A DNA stretch of 64,000 bases from Ornithinimicrobium cavernae (GCF_003121625.1 NZ_QDDJ01000012.1:62001-126000), one strand, 5' to 3'. Counted from the stretch's first letter, positions 1 through 7,766 are shown. The notes: generated from the letters alone by a model not told the origin. Numbers and translations: made by a program.

Positions 1-145
1 GCTCGTCGGGATAGCTGGCCCGGGCACCCGCACCGGCCTGGACGACCACCGTGTGGCCGAGGGCGATCAGGCGGCCGACCGTCTGGGGCGTTGCCGCGAC
101 GCGGGTCTCACCGGGTGCGGACTCAGTGGGGACGCCGATCAGCAC
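1..145 (-). CDS. pntA: NAD(P) transhydrogenase subunit alpha, N-terminus (partial)
   Basis: Only the first 48 codons are in the window; the gene runs off the left edge. The protein starts with a GTG codon preceded by a GAAGGAG ribosome site five bases upstream. The opening residues (LIGVPTE, then GETRVAATP, later a GAGA turn) match the N-terminal domain shared by PntA and alanine dehydrogenase. The ETRVAATP string is closer to PntA. PntA forms part of the membrane-bound proton-pumping transhydrogenase that exchanges hydride between NADH and NADP. The catalytic and membrane parts are not visible, so alanine dehydrogenase cannot be fully excluded. Confidence 0.75.
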   Translation of the reverse strand, partial: MLIGVPTESAPGETRVAATPQTVGRLIALGHTVVVQAGAGARASYPDE

Positions 146-209
146 GCGGGCTCCTTCGCCTCGGGGGGGTAGCGGGCACGCCTTGCCCCGCCGATCCGCA
201 CCCTACAAG

Positions 210-236
210 GGGGTGCCGTCAGGATGACGGCACCCC
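210..236 (-). terminator. Hairpin terminator downstream of the HAD gene
   Basis: A perfect 11-bp stem (GGGGTGCCGTC paired with GACGGCACCCC) closes a 5-base loop. It lies just beyond the stop codon of the minus-strand HAD gene and before the pntA start. There is no clear U-tract, as is usual in high-GC actinobacteria. Confidence 0.65.
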
Positions 237-277
237 GCCCGGTGCCGAGAGATCGCCCTCACCCGACCGGCCACGGA

Positions 278-931
278 TCAGCGCAGGGCGACCCGGACGC
301 CGGTGTCCTCCAGGGTGAAGGACAGCTCCGACAGGTCAGTGACGACCAGGTCGGCCAGCGGCTCGAGCTCCTCGCGCGGGCTGGTCGTCACGACCGCGAC
401 CGTCGCCGCCCCCGCGGCCCGGCCCGCCCGCAGCCCGGCCGGTGCGTCCTCGACCACCAGGCAACGCGTCGGGTCGGCACCGAGCCGCTGGGCGCCGATC
501 AGGTAGGGCTCCGGGTCCGGCTTGCCCCGGGTGATGTCGTCGGCCGTGACCAGCACCTCGGGCGCGGTGAAGCCGGCCGCCTCCAGCCGGACCGTCAGCA
601 GGGCCCGGCTCGCGGAGGTGACGACCGCACCCCGCCAGCCGACCGCGGCCACCGCCTCGGCCGCGCCCGGCAGGGCGACCACGCCCTCGACGTCCGCGAG
701 CTCCCGGCGGTCGATGTCGGCAGTGGCGGCCACCGCGTCCAGGTGCGGCGCGACGGAGGCGACGATCCCGCTGCTGGGGACGCCGTGGAACCCGACCAGG
801 CTCTCGGCGGGCACCCCGTGGTCACCGGCCCACGCCAGCCAGGACCGCACCACCGCCTCGCGGGAGTCGATCAGGGTGCCGTCGTTGTCGAACAGGACGG
901 CGTCGAAGAGCTCGGAGGTCACATCACGCAC
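278..931 (-). CDS. HAD family phosphatase (beta-PGM/sugar-phosphatase type)
   Basis: The protein is about 217 residues and shows all HAD motifs: motif I FDNDGTLID with both Asp residues, motif II VVTSAS, the motif III lysine in RGKPDPEPY, and motif IV VVEDAPAG. The stretch HGVPSSG after motif I fits the helical cap of the sugar-phosphatase and glycerol-3-phosphatase subgroup. The likely role is hydrolysis of a small phosphorylated metabolite in the cytoplasm; the substrate cannot be read. The open frame extends upstream to 1009, but the homologous part begins near the GTG at 931 or 922, so the start is uncertain. It is divergent from the Nramp gene. Confidence 0.85.
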   Translation of the reverse strand: MRDVTSELFDAVLFDNDGTLIDSREAVVRSWLAWAGDHGVPAESLVGFHGVPSSGIVASVAPHLDAVAATADIDRRELADVEGVVALPGAAEAVAAVGWRGAVVTSASRALLTVRLEAAGFTAPEVLVTADDITRGKPDPEPYLIGAQRLGADPTRCLVVEDAPAGLRAGRAAGAATVAVVTTSPREELEPLADLVVTDLSELSFTLEDTGVRVALR

Positions 932-1032
932 CGGGCCATGATCCCAGGTGACGGCGTGCGTTCCCCACGGAGTGCGCTCGATGGGGCAGAATGCCTGCGT
1001 GCTGCGCACCCGGCGGGCACTGGGAGGTTGTG

Positions 1033-2331
1033 ATGAGCACCGAGGACTTTGGTCGCAAGGCAGGCCACAGCGAGCGCGTCGACGACGACCAGGGCGTCCG
1101 GCCCCGCTGGAAGATCATCGGCCCGGGCCTGGTGGTCGCGGCCACCGGTGTGGGCGCCGCGGATATGGTCGCCACGCTGGCAGCCGGGTCGCGTTACGGC
1201 TACGGGCTGCTCTGGGCCGTCATCGTCGGCGTGATCCTCAAGATCGTCCTGGTCGAGGGTGCCGGTCGCTACACCCTGGCCACGGGCTACACGATCTTCG
1301 AGGGGTGGCGCACGCTCGGCCGCTGGACCACCTGGTACTTCGGGCCGTACATCATCATCTGGGGCTTCGTCTACGGCGCCTCGGCGATGAGCTCCACCGC
1401 GCTGCCCCTGGCCGCGCTCTTCCCAGCGGTGCCGCTCTGGGCCTGGGCCGTCCTGATGGGGCTTGCCGGCTTCGTCATGGTCTGGTTCAACCGCTACGCC
1501 ACCTTCGAGAAGATCACCGCCGGCCTGGTGGGCATCATGTTCATCACCATCGTGGCTCTGGCGGTGATCGCGGTGCCCAACATCCCAGAGATGCTCAAGG
1601 GCCTGGTCCCGATGATCCCGGAGGGTGGGCTCCTCTACACCCTGGCCCTCGCCGGCGGCGTCGGTGGCACCATCACCCTGGCGGCCTACGGCTACTGGCT
1701 GCGGGAGAAGGGCTGGTACACCCCCAAGTGGATGCGGGTCATGCGCATCGACAACAGCATGGCCTACGTGCTGACCGGCGTGTTCGTCATCTCGATGCTC
1801 ATCGTCGGCGCCGAGGTCGTGCAGGCCGCCGGCGTGGCCGTGGGTGCGGGCGACCAAGGGCTGCTGGACCTGAACGAGGTGCTCAAGGACCGCTACGGCG
1901 ACGTCGTCGGGACGATGTTCCTCGTCGGGTTCTGGGCCGCGGCCTTCTCCTCCATCATCGGGGTGTGGAACGGCGTCTCGCTGATGTTCGCCGACTTCTG
2001 GGGCAACCTGAGGGGCGTCGGCTCGGACCACCCCGACACCCGGGTCGGCGGCAAGTACTTCAAGTTCTACCTGATCTGGCTGACCTTCCCGCCGATGCTG
2101 CTGCTGTTCCTGGACCGTCCGATCGGTCTGGTGCTGGCCTACGGCGTGCTCGGGTCGCTGTTCATGCCCTTCCTCGCCCTGACGCTGTTGGGCCTGCTCA
2201 ACGGTCGCCGCGTGCCCAAGGAGTGGGCGAACAGGCTCCACACCAACATCGCCCTCGGCATCACGGCACTGCTCTTCCTCGCCCTGGGAGTCAACCAGCT
2301 GTGGGGCGCCCTGCAGGACGTCATCGGCTGA
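1033..2331 (+). CDS. Nramp-family transporter lacking canonical metal-binding motifs
   Basis: The product has 432 residues with about 11 hydrophobic segments. Length, topology and the opening IIGPG fit the Nramp (MntH/COG1914) fold. A GGGAGG ribosome site lies just before the ATG. The usual TM1 signature DPGN is replaced by GVGAAD (about residues 39-44), and the TM6 MPH triad is absent: the equivalent segment reads GGVGGTITL (about 208-216). The residues that coordinate Mn2+ and Fe2+ in classical Nramps are therefore missing. Substrate could be a different cation or a non-metal solute. It is divergent from the HAD gene and 92 bases upstream of a FUSC-like gene. Confidence 0.8.
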   Translation: MSTEDFGRKAGHSERVDDDQGVRPRWKIIGPGLVVAATGVGAADMVATLAAGSRYGYGLLWAVIVGVILKIVLVEGAGRYTLATGYTIFEGWRTLGRWTTWYFGPYIIIWGFVYGASAMSSTALPLAALFPAVPLWAWAVLMGLAGFVMVWFNRYATFEKITAGLVGIMFITIVALAVIAVPNIPEMLKGLVPMIPEGGLLYTLALAGGVGGTITLAAYGYWLREKGWYTPKWMRVMRIDNSMAYVLTGVFVISMLIVGAEVVQAAGVAVGAGDQGLLDLNEVLKDRYGDVVGTMFLVGFWAAAFSSIIGVWNGVSLMFADFWGNLRGVGSDHPDTRVGGKYFKFYLIWLTFPPMLLLFLDRPIGLVLAYGVLGSLFMPFLALTLLGLLNGRRVPKEWANRLHTNIALGITALLFLALGVNQLWGALQDVIG

Positions 2332-2423
2332 CCGGGGCGCCCTCCAGGGCTCCCCTCCCCATGACCGCGCGCTGACCCCCTCGCCACCTCGCGGGACGCC
2401 GGCCCCTGCCGCAGGCTGGAGCA

Positions 2424-3485
2424 ATGGCACCCCATCGCCTGCGGGACCGGGTCGCGCAGGCCGCGCACCACCCCGTCACGGCCCGTGCCCTCAAGTCCGG
2501 CCTCGCTGCCGGCGTGTCCTACCTGGTGGGCTCCACCCTGCCCGAGCCGCTGGACGGCTACAGCTACTACGCGGCGATGGGCGCCTTCACCGTCGTCCTC
2601 CCTGCGGTCGCCGACTCGCTCAAGTCGGCGCTCCGGACGGTGCTGGCCATCCTGCTCGGCATCGCTATCGCCGTCGGGCTGCAGTCGATCACGTCCACCA
2701 CCTGGTGGGTCATCGCGCTCGCGGTCGCGATCGCCGTGGTGGCCGCCGCCCTGCCCGTGCTGCACAACGAGGCGAGCTGGGCGCCGCTCGTCGCGCTCTT
2801 CGTCCTGGCCTTCGGTGGCGAGGACCCGCAGCTGTTCGTCCTGGGCTACCTCACGCAGGTGCCCCTCGGTGCCGCCATCGGGATCACCATCAACGTGGTG
2901 CTCGTCCCCCCGCTACCCGTGCACGACCTGGAGAAGGCCCTGCGCGGCTACCGCTTCGCCCTCGGCAGCCGTCTCGAGGAGCTGGCCTCCGCCCTGCGCG
3001 AGAAGGGCGAGCGCGACCTGTCACCCGACCTGCTGAGCCAGGTGGAGGTGCGCCGGCAGCAGGTCGCCACCGCCCTGGACCTGAACCGGCGGGCACACCG
3101 GGGCAACCCCCGCAGCGCTCGTTTTGCCGCCCTCGACCAGCGGCTCTGGACCGAGAGCCGTGCGCTGCACCGCTGCGACCTACTCGGCGAGGCCGCTGGA
3201 GTCCTCCTCGATGAGCTCGGCACGACCGTCTCGGAGGAGCTTCGGCGGCCGCTTGCCGAGACGTTCGAGCACCTGGCCGCCCGACTGCGTGCGCCGTCGG
3301 CACCGGAAGGTGAGGGCGAGGACGCGTGGCCACACCGGCTCAGCGACGACATCGCTTCTCTCCACGCGTTGTCCGAGCAGGAGTCTGTCCCGGTCGCGCA
3401 GCGCCACCTGGTCGCGACCCTGGCCTATACGGTGCGTGATGCCGCCAGGCTGCTGGAAGGAACCCGTTCCCGGGACGCCGCGTGA
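2424..3485 (+). CDS. FUSC/aromatic-acid exporter family membrane protein
   Basis: The product has 353 residues. Roughly residues 25-165 hold five or six membrane segments, ending near VPLGAAIGITINVVLVPP. The remaining 180 residues are helical and charged, probably a cytoplasmic domain. This half-size arrangement matches the FUSC/ArAE (DUF939-like) superfamily, whose members are implicated in aromatic-compound efflux. The ATG has a GGAG site about six bases upstream. It faces a convergent hypothetical gene and is not obviously part of an operon. Confidence 0.75.
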   Translation: MAPHRLRDRVAQAAHHPVTARALKSGLAAGVSYLVGSTLPEPLDGYSYYAAMGAFTVVLPAVADSLKSALRTVLAILLGIAIAVGLQSITSTTWWVIALAVAIAVVAAALPVLHNEASWAPLVALFVLAFGGEDPQLFVLGYLTQVPLGAAIGITINVVLVPPLPVHDLEKALRGYRFALGSRLEELASALREKGERDLSPDLLSQVEVRRQQVATALDLNRRAHRGNPRSARFAALDQRLWTESRALHRCDLLGEAAGVLLDELGTTVSEELRRPLAETFEHLAARLRAPSAPEGEGEDAWPHRLSDDIASLHALSEQESVPVAQRHLVATLAYTVRDAARLLEGTRSRDAA

Positions 3486-3529
3486 GGGAGCTCGGAGGCC
3501 GGCCGGGCTGGTCTACCCGGCGGGGTCGG

Positions 3530-4048
3530 TCACTCGGGCGGCACGTCCCGGAAGGCATCCGGAACCAGCTCCCCGTGGAGTTCCTCGAGCATCCTGCTCT
3601 GCCGCGGGACCAGGGCCGCGAGCTCGGAGAACTCCCGGGCGTCCAGGCCCAGGTCCGGCGACAGGGAGACCAGGAGCTCCCAGAGCCCGGCCTTGGCGTT
3701 GACGGCCCCGCGCATCAGCTCCAGCTCCAGCACCGGGGTCATCGGGGAACGGCGCAGCAACCTCCCGTTGAGCTTGAGCCGGCCGAGCCGCTCCAGTGCC
3801 CGCGCGGCCAGCTGCCGGTAGGTCAGCCGCCGCATCCCCAGCTCGAGCAGCAGCGTCTCCAACCGCTCGTACTCGGCGTCGAGCTGACGGGCGAGCTCGT
3901 GCAGCGGTCCACCGATCTCCGGGTCCGGGTAGGCGCTGGCCATCCGGTGGACGCGGGCCCGGCCCGCTGCCGCACCTGCCAGGTGGTCGTTGAGGTAGAG
4001 CTCGAGCAGGTCCGTGACCACGTGCGAGGTGGTGTGCTGTGTCGTCAT
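3530..4048 (-). CDS. Hypothetical all-helical protein
   Basis: The product has 172 residues with no signal peptide or membrane segment. It looks almost entirely helical, with amphipathic stretches around residues 10-35, 48-70 and 105-130, suggesting a ferritin-like or four-helix bundle. I do not recognise a family. The ATG at 4048 was preferred over upstream starts because a GGAG site lies about nine bases before it and the upstream extension is low-complexity. It is divergent from the nucleotidyltransferase operon. Confidence 0.6.
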   Translation of the reverse strand: MTTQHTTSHVVTDLLELYLNDHLAGAAAGRARVHRMASAYPDPEIGGPLHELARQLDAEYERLETLLLELGMRRLTYRQLAARALERLGRLKLNGRLLRRSPMTPVLELELMRGAVNAKAGLWELLVSLSPDLGLDAREFSELAALVPRQSRMLEELHGELVPDAFRDVPPE

Positions 4049-4145
4049 ACCGCCATACTCCGGCCGCCGGTCCTCGACCGCTCGTCCAGGCCGCGGCCCA
4101 CCGTCTGGCCTCGCGGAGCCACCGCGCGCGGATGACCATAAGGGC

Positions 4146-4742
4146 ATGGCATCGGGAGAGGTCCAACCCATCCTGGACGCCCTGAAGACCGTCGCGGTGG
4201 CCCTCAAGGAGGAGTCCATCCCGTTCGCGCTCGCCGGGGGCTACGCCGTGTATGCCCGGGGAGGCGCGGACAGCAGGCACGATGCCGACATCGTGATCCG
4301 GGAGGAGGACGCCCACCGTGCCCGCACCACGCTGCGGGGCCGCGACCTGGAGGTGGTGGACCCGCCGGAGGACTGGCTCTTCAAGGTGCGGCACGGCGGT
4401 GAGCAGGTCGACGTGATCTACCACCTCGCCGCCGGCCCGGTCGACGCCGCTCTCCTCGACCGGGCCAACGAGATCCGCGTCGACTCCGTGTGCATGCCGG
4501 TGCTCTCAGCCACCGACCTGCTCATCTCCAAGCTGCTCCCCATGACGGAGCACTACTGCGACTTCTCCCCGGTCCTGTCACTCATCCGCAGCCTTCGCGA
4601 GCAGGTGGACGCGGAGCGCGTGGACCGGGCCTGCGCAGGCAACCCGTTCGCTCGCGCCGCCCTCGGGCTGGCGCGGGACCTGTCGCTGCTGCCACCGAAG
4701 GAGGAGGACCATGACCGACGAGTACCAGCTGAGGGACGTTGA
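4146..4742 (+). CDS. Nucleotidyltransferase family protein
   Basis: The product has 198 residues. A GG motif (LAGGYAVYARGG, about residues 28-39) is followed by the paired acidic residues HDADIVI, the metal-binding signature of the DNA polymerase beta-like nucleotidyltransferase fold. A third acidic position may lie at EQVDVIYH. This fits stand-alone AbiEii/DUF6036-like nucleotidyltransferases. The target (nucleic acid, protein or small molecule) is unknown. The 3' end overlaps the BON gene by 32 bases, and a phosphoesterase follows, so the three genes form one operon. No partner resembling an AbiEi antitoxin is adjacent. Confidence 0.75.
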   Translation: MASGEVQPILDALKTVAVALKEESIPFALAGGYAVYARGGADSRHDADIVIREEDAHRARTTLRGRDLEVVDPPEDWLFKVRHGGEQVDVIYHLAAGPVDAALLDRANEIRVDSVCMPVLSATDLLISKLLPMTEHYCDFSPVLSLIRSLREQVDAERVDRACAGNPFARAALGLARDLSLLPPKEEDHDRRVPAEGR

Positions 4743-4965
4743 GCGTCGCCTCGCCGAGGAGGAGGAGACCGCTGAGCTCGGCGTGCACCTGTCCGAGCAC
4801 GGGGGCAAGGTCTTCGTCCACGGCGAGGTGGCCAGCGAGGCGAGCAGGCGGGCGGTGCTGGACCGGGTCAGTGCGTTGTGCCCGGGCCGTGCCGTCATCG
4901 ACCAGCTGACCTGCGCCGAGCAGATGCTCGGGCAGCCGCCGGTCTCCGCCGAGGAGCTCCGATGA
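4711..4965 (+). CDS. Small BON-domain-like protein
   Basis: The product has 84 residues. The pattern GVHLSEHGGKVFVHGEV followed by a helix and a final beta strand is that of a single BON domain, here without a signal peptide, so it is probably cytoplasmic. BON domains are proposed ligand or membrane-binding modules. The gene starts inside the end of the nucleotidyltransferase gene, after a GGAGGAG ribosome site, and its stop overlaps the next start as ATGA. This is strong evidence of translational coupling. Confidence 0.7.
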   Translation: MTDEYQLRDVERRLAEEEETAELGVHLSEHGGKVFVHGEVASEASRRAVLDRVSALCPGRAVIDQLTCAEQMLGQPPVSAEELR

Positions 4966-5687
4966 TCCGCGTGGCCGCCGTCGGGGACGTGCACCTCGGG
5001 CCCGACCTCGCGGGGCGCCATCGGGCCGGCCTCGAGGACATCACCGCACACGCCGACGTCCTGCTGCTGGCCGGCGACCTGACCCGCCACGGGACCGTCG
5101 ACGAGGCCCGGATCGTGGCCGACGAGTACCGGGACCTTCCGGTGCCCGTCGTGGCTGTGCTCGGCAACCACGACTACCACGACAACGCCGCGCCGGCCGT
5201 GACCGACGTGCTCCGACAGGCGGGCCTGGTCGTGCTCGAGGGCGACAGCGTGGTGTTCGACCTCGGCCCGGGTCGTCTGGGCGTCGCAGGCGTCAAGGGC
5301 TTCGGCCTGGGGTTCGCCGGGCGCTGCGCCAGCGACTTCGGGGAGCCGGAGATGAAGGACTTCACGCGCACCGGCCGTCGCAGCGGCGAGCTCATGGCAC
5401 AGGCTCTCGCCGAGGTCGCCGGGCAGTCCCCCGACGTGACCGTCGCACTGACCCACTACGCCCCCGTTGACGAGACCCTCGTCGGCGAACCACCAGAGAT
5501 CTGGCCCTTCCTCGGCAACTTCCTCCTGGGACAGGCCATCGACGAGGCCGGTGCCGACCTCGCCGTCCACGGCCACGCCCACGCGGGCAGCGAGAAGGGC
5601 AGCACCCAGGGCGGGGTCCGCGTCCGCAACGTCGCGCACCCGGTCATCCGGTCGGCCTACGCCGTCTACGCGTTGCCCGTCTCCTGA
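4962..5687 (+). CDS. Metallophosphoesterase
   Basis: The product has 241 residues with the full calcineurin-like signature: GDVHLG (D and H), LLLAGDLTRHG, VLGNHDYHDN, a later His in ALTHYAP, and VHGHAHAG near the C-terminus. These residues build the dinuclear metal site that cleaves phosphomono- or diesters. The start ATG overlaps the stop of the BON gene (ATGA). Together with the upstream nucleotidyltransferase, the operon pairs a nucleotidyl-adding and a phosphoester-cleaving enzyme, which may act in opposition; this is inference. Confidence 0.88.
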   Translation: MIRVAAVGDVHLGPDLAGRHRAGLEDITAHADVLLLAGDLTRHGTVDEARIVADEYRDLPVPVVAVLGNHDYHDNAAPAVTDVLRQAGLVVLEGDSVVFDLGPGRLGVAGVKGFGLGFAGRCASDFGEPEMKDFTRTGRRSGELMAQALAEVAGQSPDVTVALTHYAPVDETLVGEPPEIWPFLGNFLLGQAIDEAGADLAVHGHAHAGSEKGSTQGGVRVRNVAHPVIRSAYAVYALPVS

Positions 5688-5698
5688 GGCGGGGCGGC

Positions 5699-6325
5699 TC
5701 AGCTGCCGACGGACGCCGCCACCCGCAGGTCGGCTACCAGCTCAGCCAGCGCCTCGTCATACCCACCCCTGGCCCGGAGTCGCAGCACGGCGGACGGGTG
5801 CGTCGTGATCACGGTCGCCCGGCCACCCGGACCCTCCAGCACCTTCCCGCGCTCCGCGCCGATGCGGACCCGGCGTCCCAGGACGGCCCGGCCGGCGGAG
5901 GCTCCCAGGCACACGACCACGTCCGGGTCGACCACCCCGAGCTCCGCCTCCAGCCACGGGTGGCACGCCACGAGGTGTCGCAGCTCGGGGGCCTCGTGGA
6001 TCCGACGCCTGCCGCGCGGTCGGAACCGGAAGTGCTTGACGGCGTTGGTGAGATAGGCCTCGCCGACCTCGATGCCGGCCGCCTCGAGCGCCGTGGTGAG
6101 GACGCCGCCGGCTGGCCCGACGAACGGCTCACCCCGCCTGTCCTCCTGGTCACCGGGTTGCACTCCCACCAGCATCACGCGGGCGCCCGGACCACCGCTG
6201 GACAGGACCGCCTGCGTGGCGTCCTCCCACAGCTCGCACCCGCGGCACGCCTGGACCGCCTCTGCCAGGCGCGGCAGCGTCGGCCGCGCGGGCACCCACG
6301 CACTCGCGTCCTGGGCCTCGGACAT
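5699..6325 (-). CDS. udgX: UdgX family uracil-DNA glycosylase
   Basis: The product has 208 residues. It has the family-4 style N-terminal cysteine cluster (ACRGCELW) and further conserved cysteines for an iron-sulfur cluster. The active-site motif reads VQPGDQEDRRGEPFVGPAG, and the C-terminal motif is THPSAVLR. The insertion GRRRIHEAP matches the KRRIH loop of mycobacterial UdgX. In UdgX the loop histidine attacks the abasic sugar and leaves the enzyme covalently bound to DNA. The motif-A glutamate usual in UdgX (EQPGD) is Val here. It acts in repair of deaminated cytosine. It is convergent with the phosphoesterase. Confidence 0.85.
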   Translation of the reverse strand: MSEAQDASAWVPARPTLPRLAEAVQACRGCELWEDATQAVLSSGGPGARVMLVGVQPGDQEDRRGEPFVGPAGGVLTTALEAAGIEVGEAYLTNAVKHFRFRPRGRRRIHEAPELRHLVACHPWLEAELGVVDPDVVVCLGASAGRAVLGRRVRIGAERGKVLEGPGGRATVITTHPSAVLRLRARGGYDEALAELVADLRVAASVGS

Positions 6326-6332
6326 GCCGCCC

Positions 6333-6500
6333 CTAGATGAAGACGATGGCCAGGATGATGAGCACCGCGCCGATCAGGGCGAAGAGTGCCGGTCCGAGCA
6401 GCACGCCGTAGCGCGCGGTCCGGTGGCTGGAGGGGCGGTCCCCCGCACGCCGGTCCCGACCCTGCGCATCCTGGTCAGATTGCGAACCGTCGGTCGTCAT
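6333..6500 (-). CDS. Small single-pass membrane protein
   Basis: The product has 55 residues. The first 30 are polar and charged, and the last 22 (from about YGVLLGPALFALIG to the end) form one membrane helix, giving a C-tail-anchored topology. A GAGAG site precedes the ATG. The function is unknown. It lies directly upstream of udgX on the same strand (7-base gap to the udgX start), so it may be cotranscribed. Confidence 0.6.
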   Translation of the reverse strand: MTTDGSQSDQDAQGRDRRAGDRPSSHRTARYGVLLGPALFALIGAVLIILAIVFI

Positions 6501-6639
6501 CTCTCAACGGTAGGACCAGGTTGACGGGAGATCCTGTCGAGAGCCCACCTGCTCAGCGGACCCTTCCTCCGGTGCGCTGGACCCGGGCTGCGTGCCCGGG
6601 CGTGGGGCTGTCGTGGTCCCGACGTGTACCGTCCAGGAC

Positions 6640-6996
6640 ATGGCCGAGGTGACCCTGCTGCACAACCCCCGCTGTTCCACGTCCCGATCCGCTCTGGAGC
6701 GGGTCGAGGCCGCCGGGACGGACGTCGAGGTGGTCCGGTACCTGTCGACCCCACTGGACGAGACACAGCTGCGTGAGCTGCTCCGCAAGCTTGAGGACCC
6801 CGTCACCGACCTGGTGCGTCGGGACGCGACGTTCACGGCGCTCGGGCTCACGGACGAGGACGTCGCCACCACGGACCAGGTCGTCGCCCTGCTGGTGGAG
6901 CACCCCCGGCTCATGCAGCGCCCGGTCCTGGTCAAGGGAGACCACGCCATCATCGGCCGTCCCAGCGACCGGGTCGCGGCCTTCCTCGGCGGCTGA
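6640..6996 (+). CDS. ArsC/Spx-family glutaredoxin-like protein (arsenate reductase type)
   Basis: The product has 118 residues with the motif HNPRCSTSR at residues 8-16. It contains the catalytic cysteine and the arginine downstream of it that are typical of glutaredoxin-dependent ArsC enzymes. Later, PVTDLVRRD and QRPVLVKGDHAIIGRP contain the conserved Arg and the cis-Pro/lysine region of the fold. Members reduce arsenate or act as thiol oxidoreductases of YfgD type. There are no ars operon genes nearby, so arsenic resistance should not be assumed. Confidence 0.82.
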   Translation: MAEVTLLHNPRCSTSRSALERVEAAGTDVEVVRYLSTPLDETQLRELLRKLEDPVTDLVRRDATFTALGLTDEDVATTDQVVALLVEHPRLMQRPVLVKGDHAIIGRPSDRVAAFLGG

Positions 6997-7011
6997 CACC
7001 CGCAGGTCGGC

Positions 7012-7215
7012 TCAGGCTCGCTGCGTGCCCTCGCGAGCGAGGCGCGCCTCGCGGGCGGCCCGTACCTTCGCAGCCCGCTTCTCGCGCATCTTCCGTTGCG
7101 GATCGCGGGCGCGGTCCAGCTGCGCAGGGCCATAGATGTGCAGGCCCAGGTAGCGGACCTTCCACCAGAACCGGTACCAGAGGGACAGGCCCTCGTTCTT
7201 GCCCTGAGCGCTCAT
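7012..7215 (-). CDS. Small basic hypothetical protein
   Basis: The product has 67 residues. The N-terminal half is aromatic (LWYRFWWKVRYLGLHIYGP) and the C-terminal half is strongly basic, alternating Arg, Lys and Ala in a likely helix. The ATG at 7215 has an AGGAG site upstream. It is divergently transcribed from the OhrR-type regulator and shares its 62-base control region, so it may belong to that regulon. No function is recognised. Confidence 0.6.
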   Translation of the reverse strand: MSAQGKNEGLSLWYRFWWKVRYLGLHIYGPAQLDRARDPQRKMREKRAAKVRAAREARLAREGTQRA

Positions 7216-7238
7216 GACGACTCCTAGTTCAGGGTGGG

Positions 7239-7264
7239 CCAATAGTTAGTCCACTAATGATTGG
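7239..7264. promoter_or_regulatory. Palindromic operator between the OhrR-type gene and the basic protein
   Basis: Twelve-base arms (CCAATAGTTAGT and ACTAATGATTGG) around a central CC match at 10 of 12 positions; the core TTAGT-CC-ACTAA is perfect. The site is AT-rich within a GC-rich region, centred about 26 bases before the regulator start and 36 before the divergent gene start. MarR/OhrR proteins bind sites of this size and shape, so autoregulation is likely. Confidence 0.7.
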
Positions 7265-7277
7265 TACGCTACCTGCC

Positions 7278-7766
7278 ATGCCCCCCGACACCCAAACCCG
7301 GCTGGACCCGGAGGCCGCCCTCGCCCTGGAGGAGCAGGTCTGCTTCGCGCTGTCCGTCGCCGCCCGCAACGTGGTCGCGGTCTACAAACCGATCCTCGAG
7401 CCGCTCGGACTCACTCATCCCCAGTACCTCGTGATGCTGGCGATGTGGCAGCACGAGCCGGTGTCGGTGCGCGAGCTGAGTGCGCTGCTGCACCTGGACC
7501 CGGCGACCCTCTCCCCCCTCCTGAAGCGGCTCGAGGCCAGCGGGCTGCTGCGCCGCGAGCGCAACGCGGAGGACGAACGTGCCCTGGCGGTCACCCTCAC
7601 GGAGCGCGGGCGCGCCCTCCGACAGGAGGCCCTCAGGGTCCCGCCCGCCGTGGTCTCCCGGCTGGACCTCGACCTCGAGCACCTCATCGCGCTCCGCGAG
7701 TCCCTCACGCAGGTGATCTCCGCGTCTCAGGCCGCACTGGGCGGGGACGGCCGGACAGCGCGCTGA
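7278..7766 (+). CDS. ohrR: OhrR-type MarR family transcriptional regulator
   Basis: The product has 162 residues with a winged-helix core. The recognition helix region reads LHLDPATLSPLLKRLEASG, and the wing lies near RNAEDERALAVTLT. The N-terminal EEQVCFALSVAARNV carries the cysteine that senses organic hydroperoxides in OhrR, and YKPILEPLGLTHPQYLVML is characteristic of this branch. Oxidation of that cysteine releases DNA in known OhrR proteins. A palindrome covers its promoter. The usual ohr peroxidase gene is not adjacent; the divergent neighbour is an unknown basic protein instead. Confidence 0.82.
   Translation: MPPDTQTRLDPEAALALEEQVCFALSVAARNVVAVYKPILEPLGLTHPQYLVMLAMWQHEPVSVRELSALLHLDPATLSPLLKRLEASGLLRRERNAEDERALAVTLTERGRALRQEALRVPPAVVSRLDLDLEHLIALRESLTQVISASQAALGGDGRTAR

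Noticed and set aside
1-145. Alanine dehydrogenase as the left-edge gene
   Set aside because: The ETRVAATP string is closer to PntA, although the two share this domain and only 48 codons are visible.
919-2430. Long minus-strand open frame opposite the Nramp gene
   Set aside because: It is rich in Gln, His and Arg, shows no motif, and is the antisense shadow of a clear membrane-protein gene.
4146-4742. AbiEii toxin of a type IV toxin-antitoxin system
   Set aside because: No AbiEi-type antitoxin gene is adjacent; the only AbiEi-like gene is 30 kb away and broken.
6640-6996. Arsenic resistance locus
   Set aside because: Only the ArsC-like fold is present, with no ArsR, ArsB or Acr3 gene nearby.
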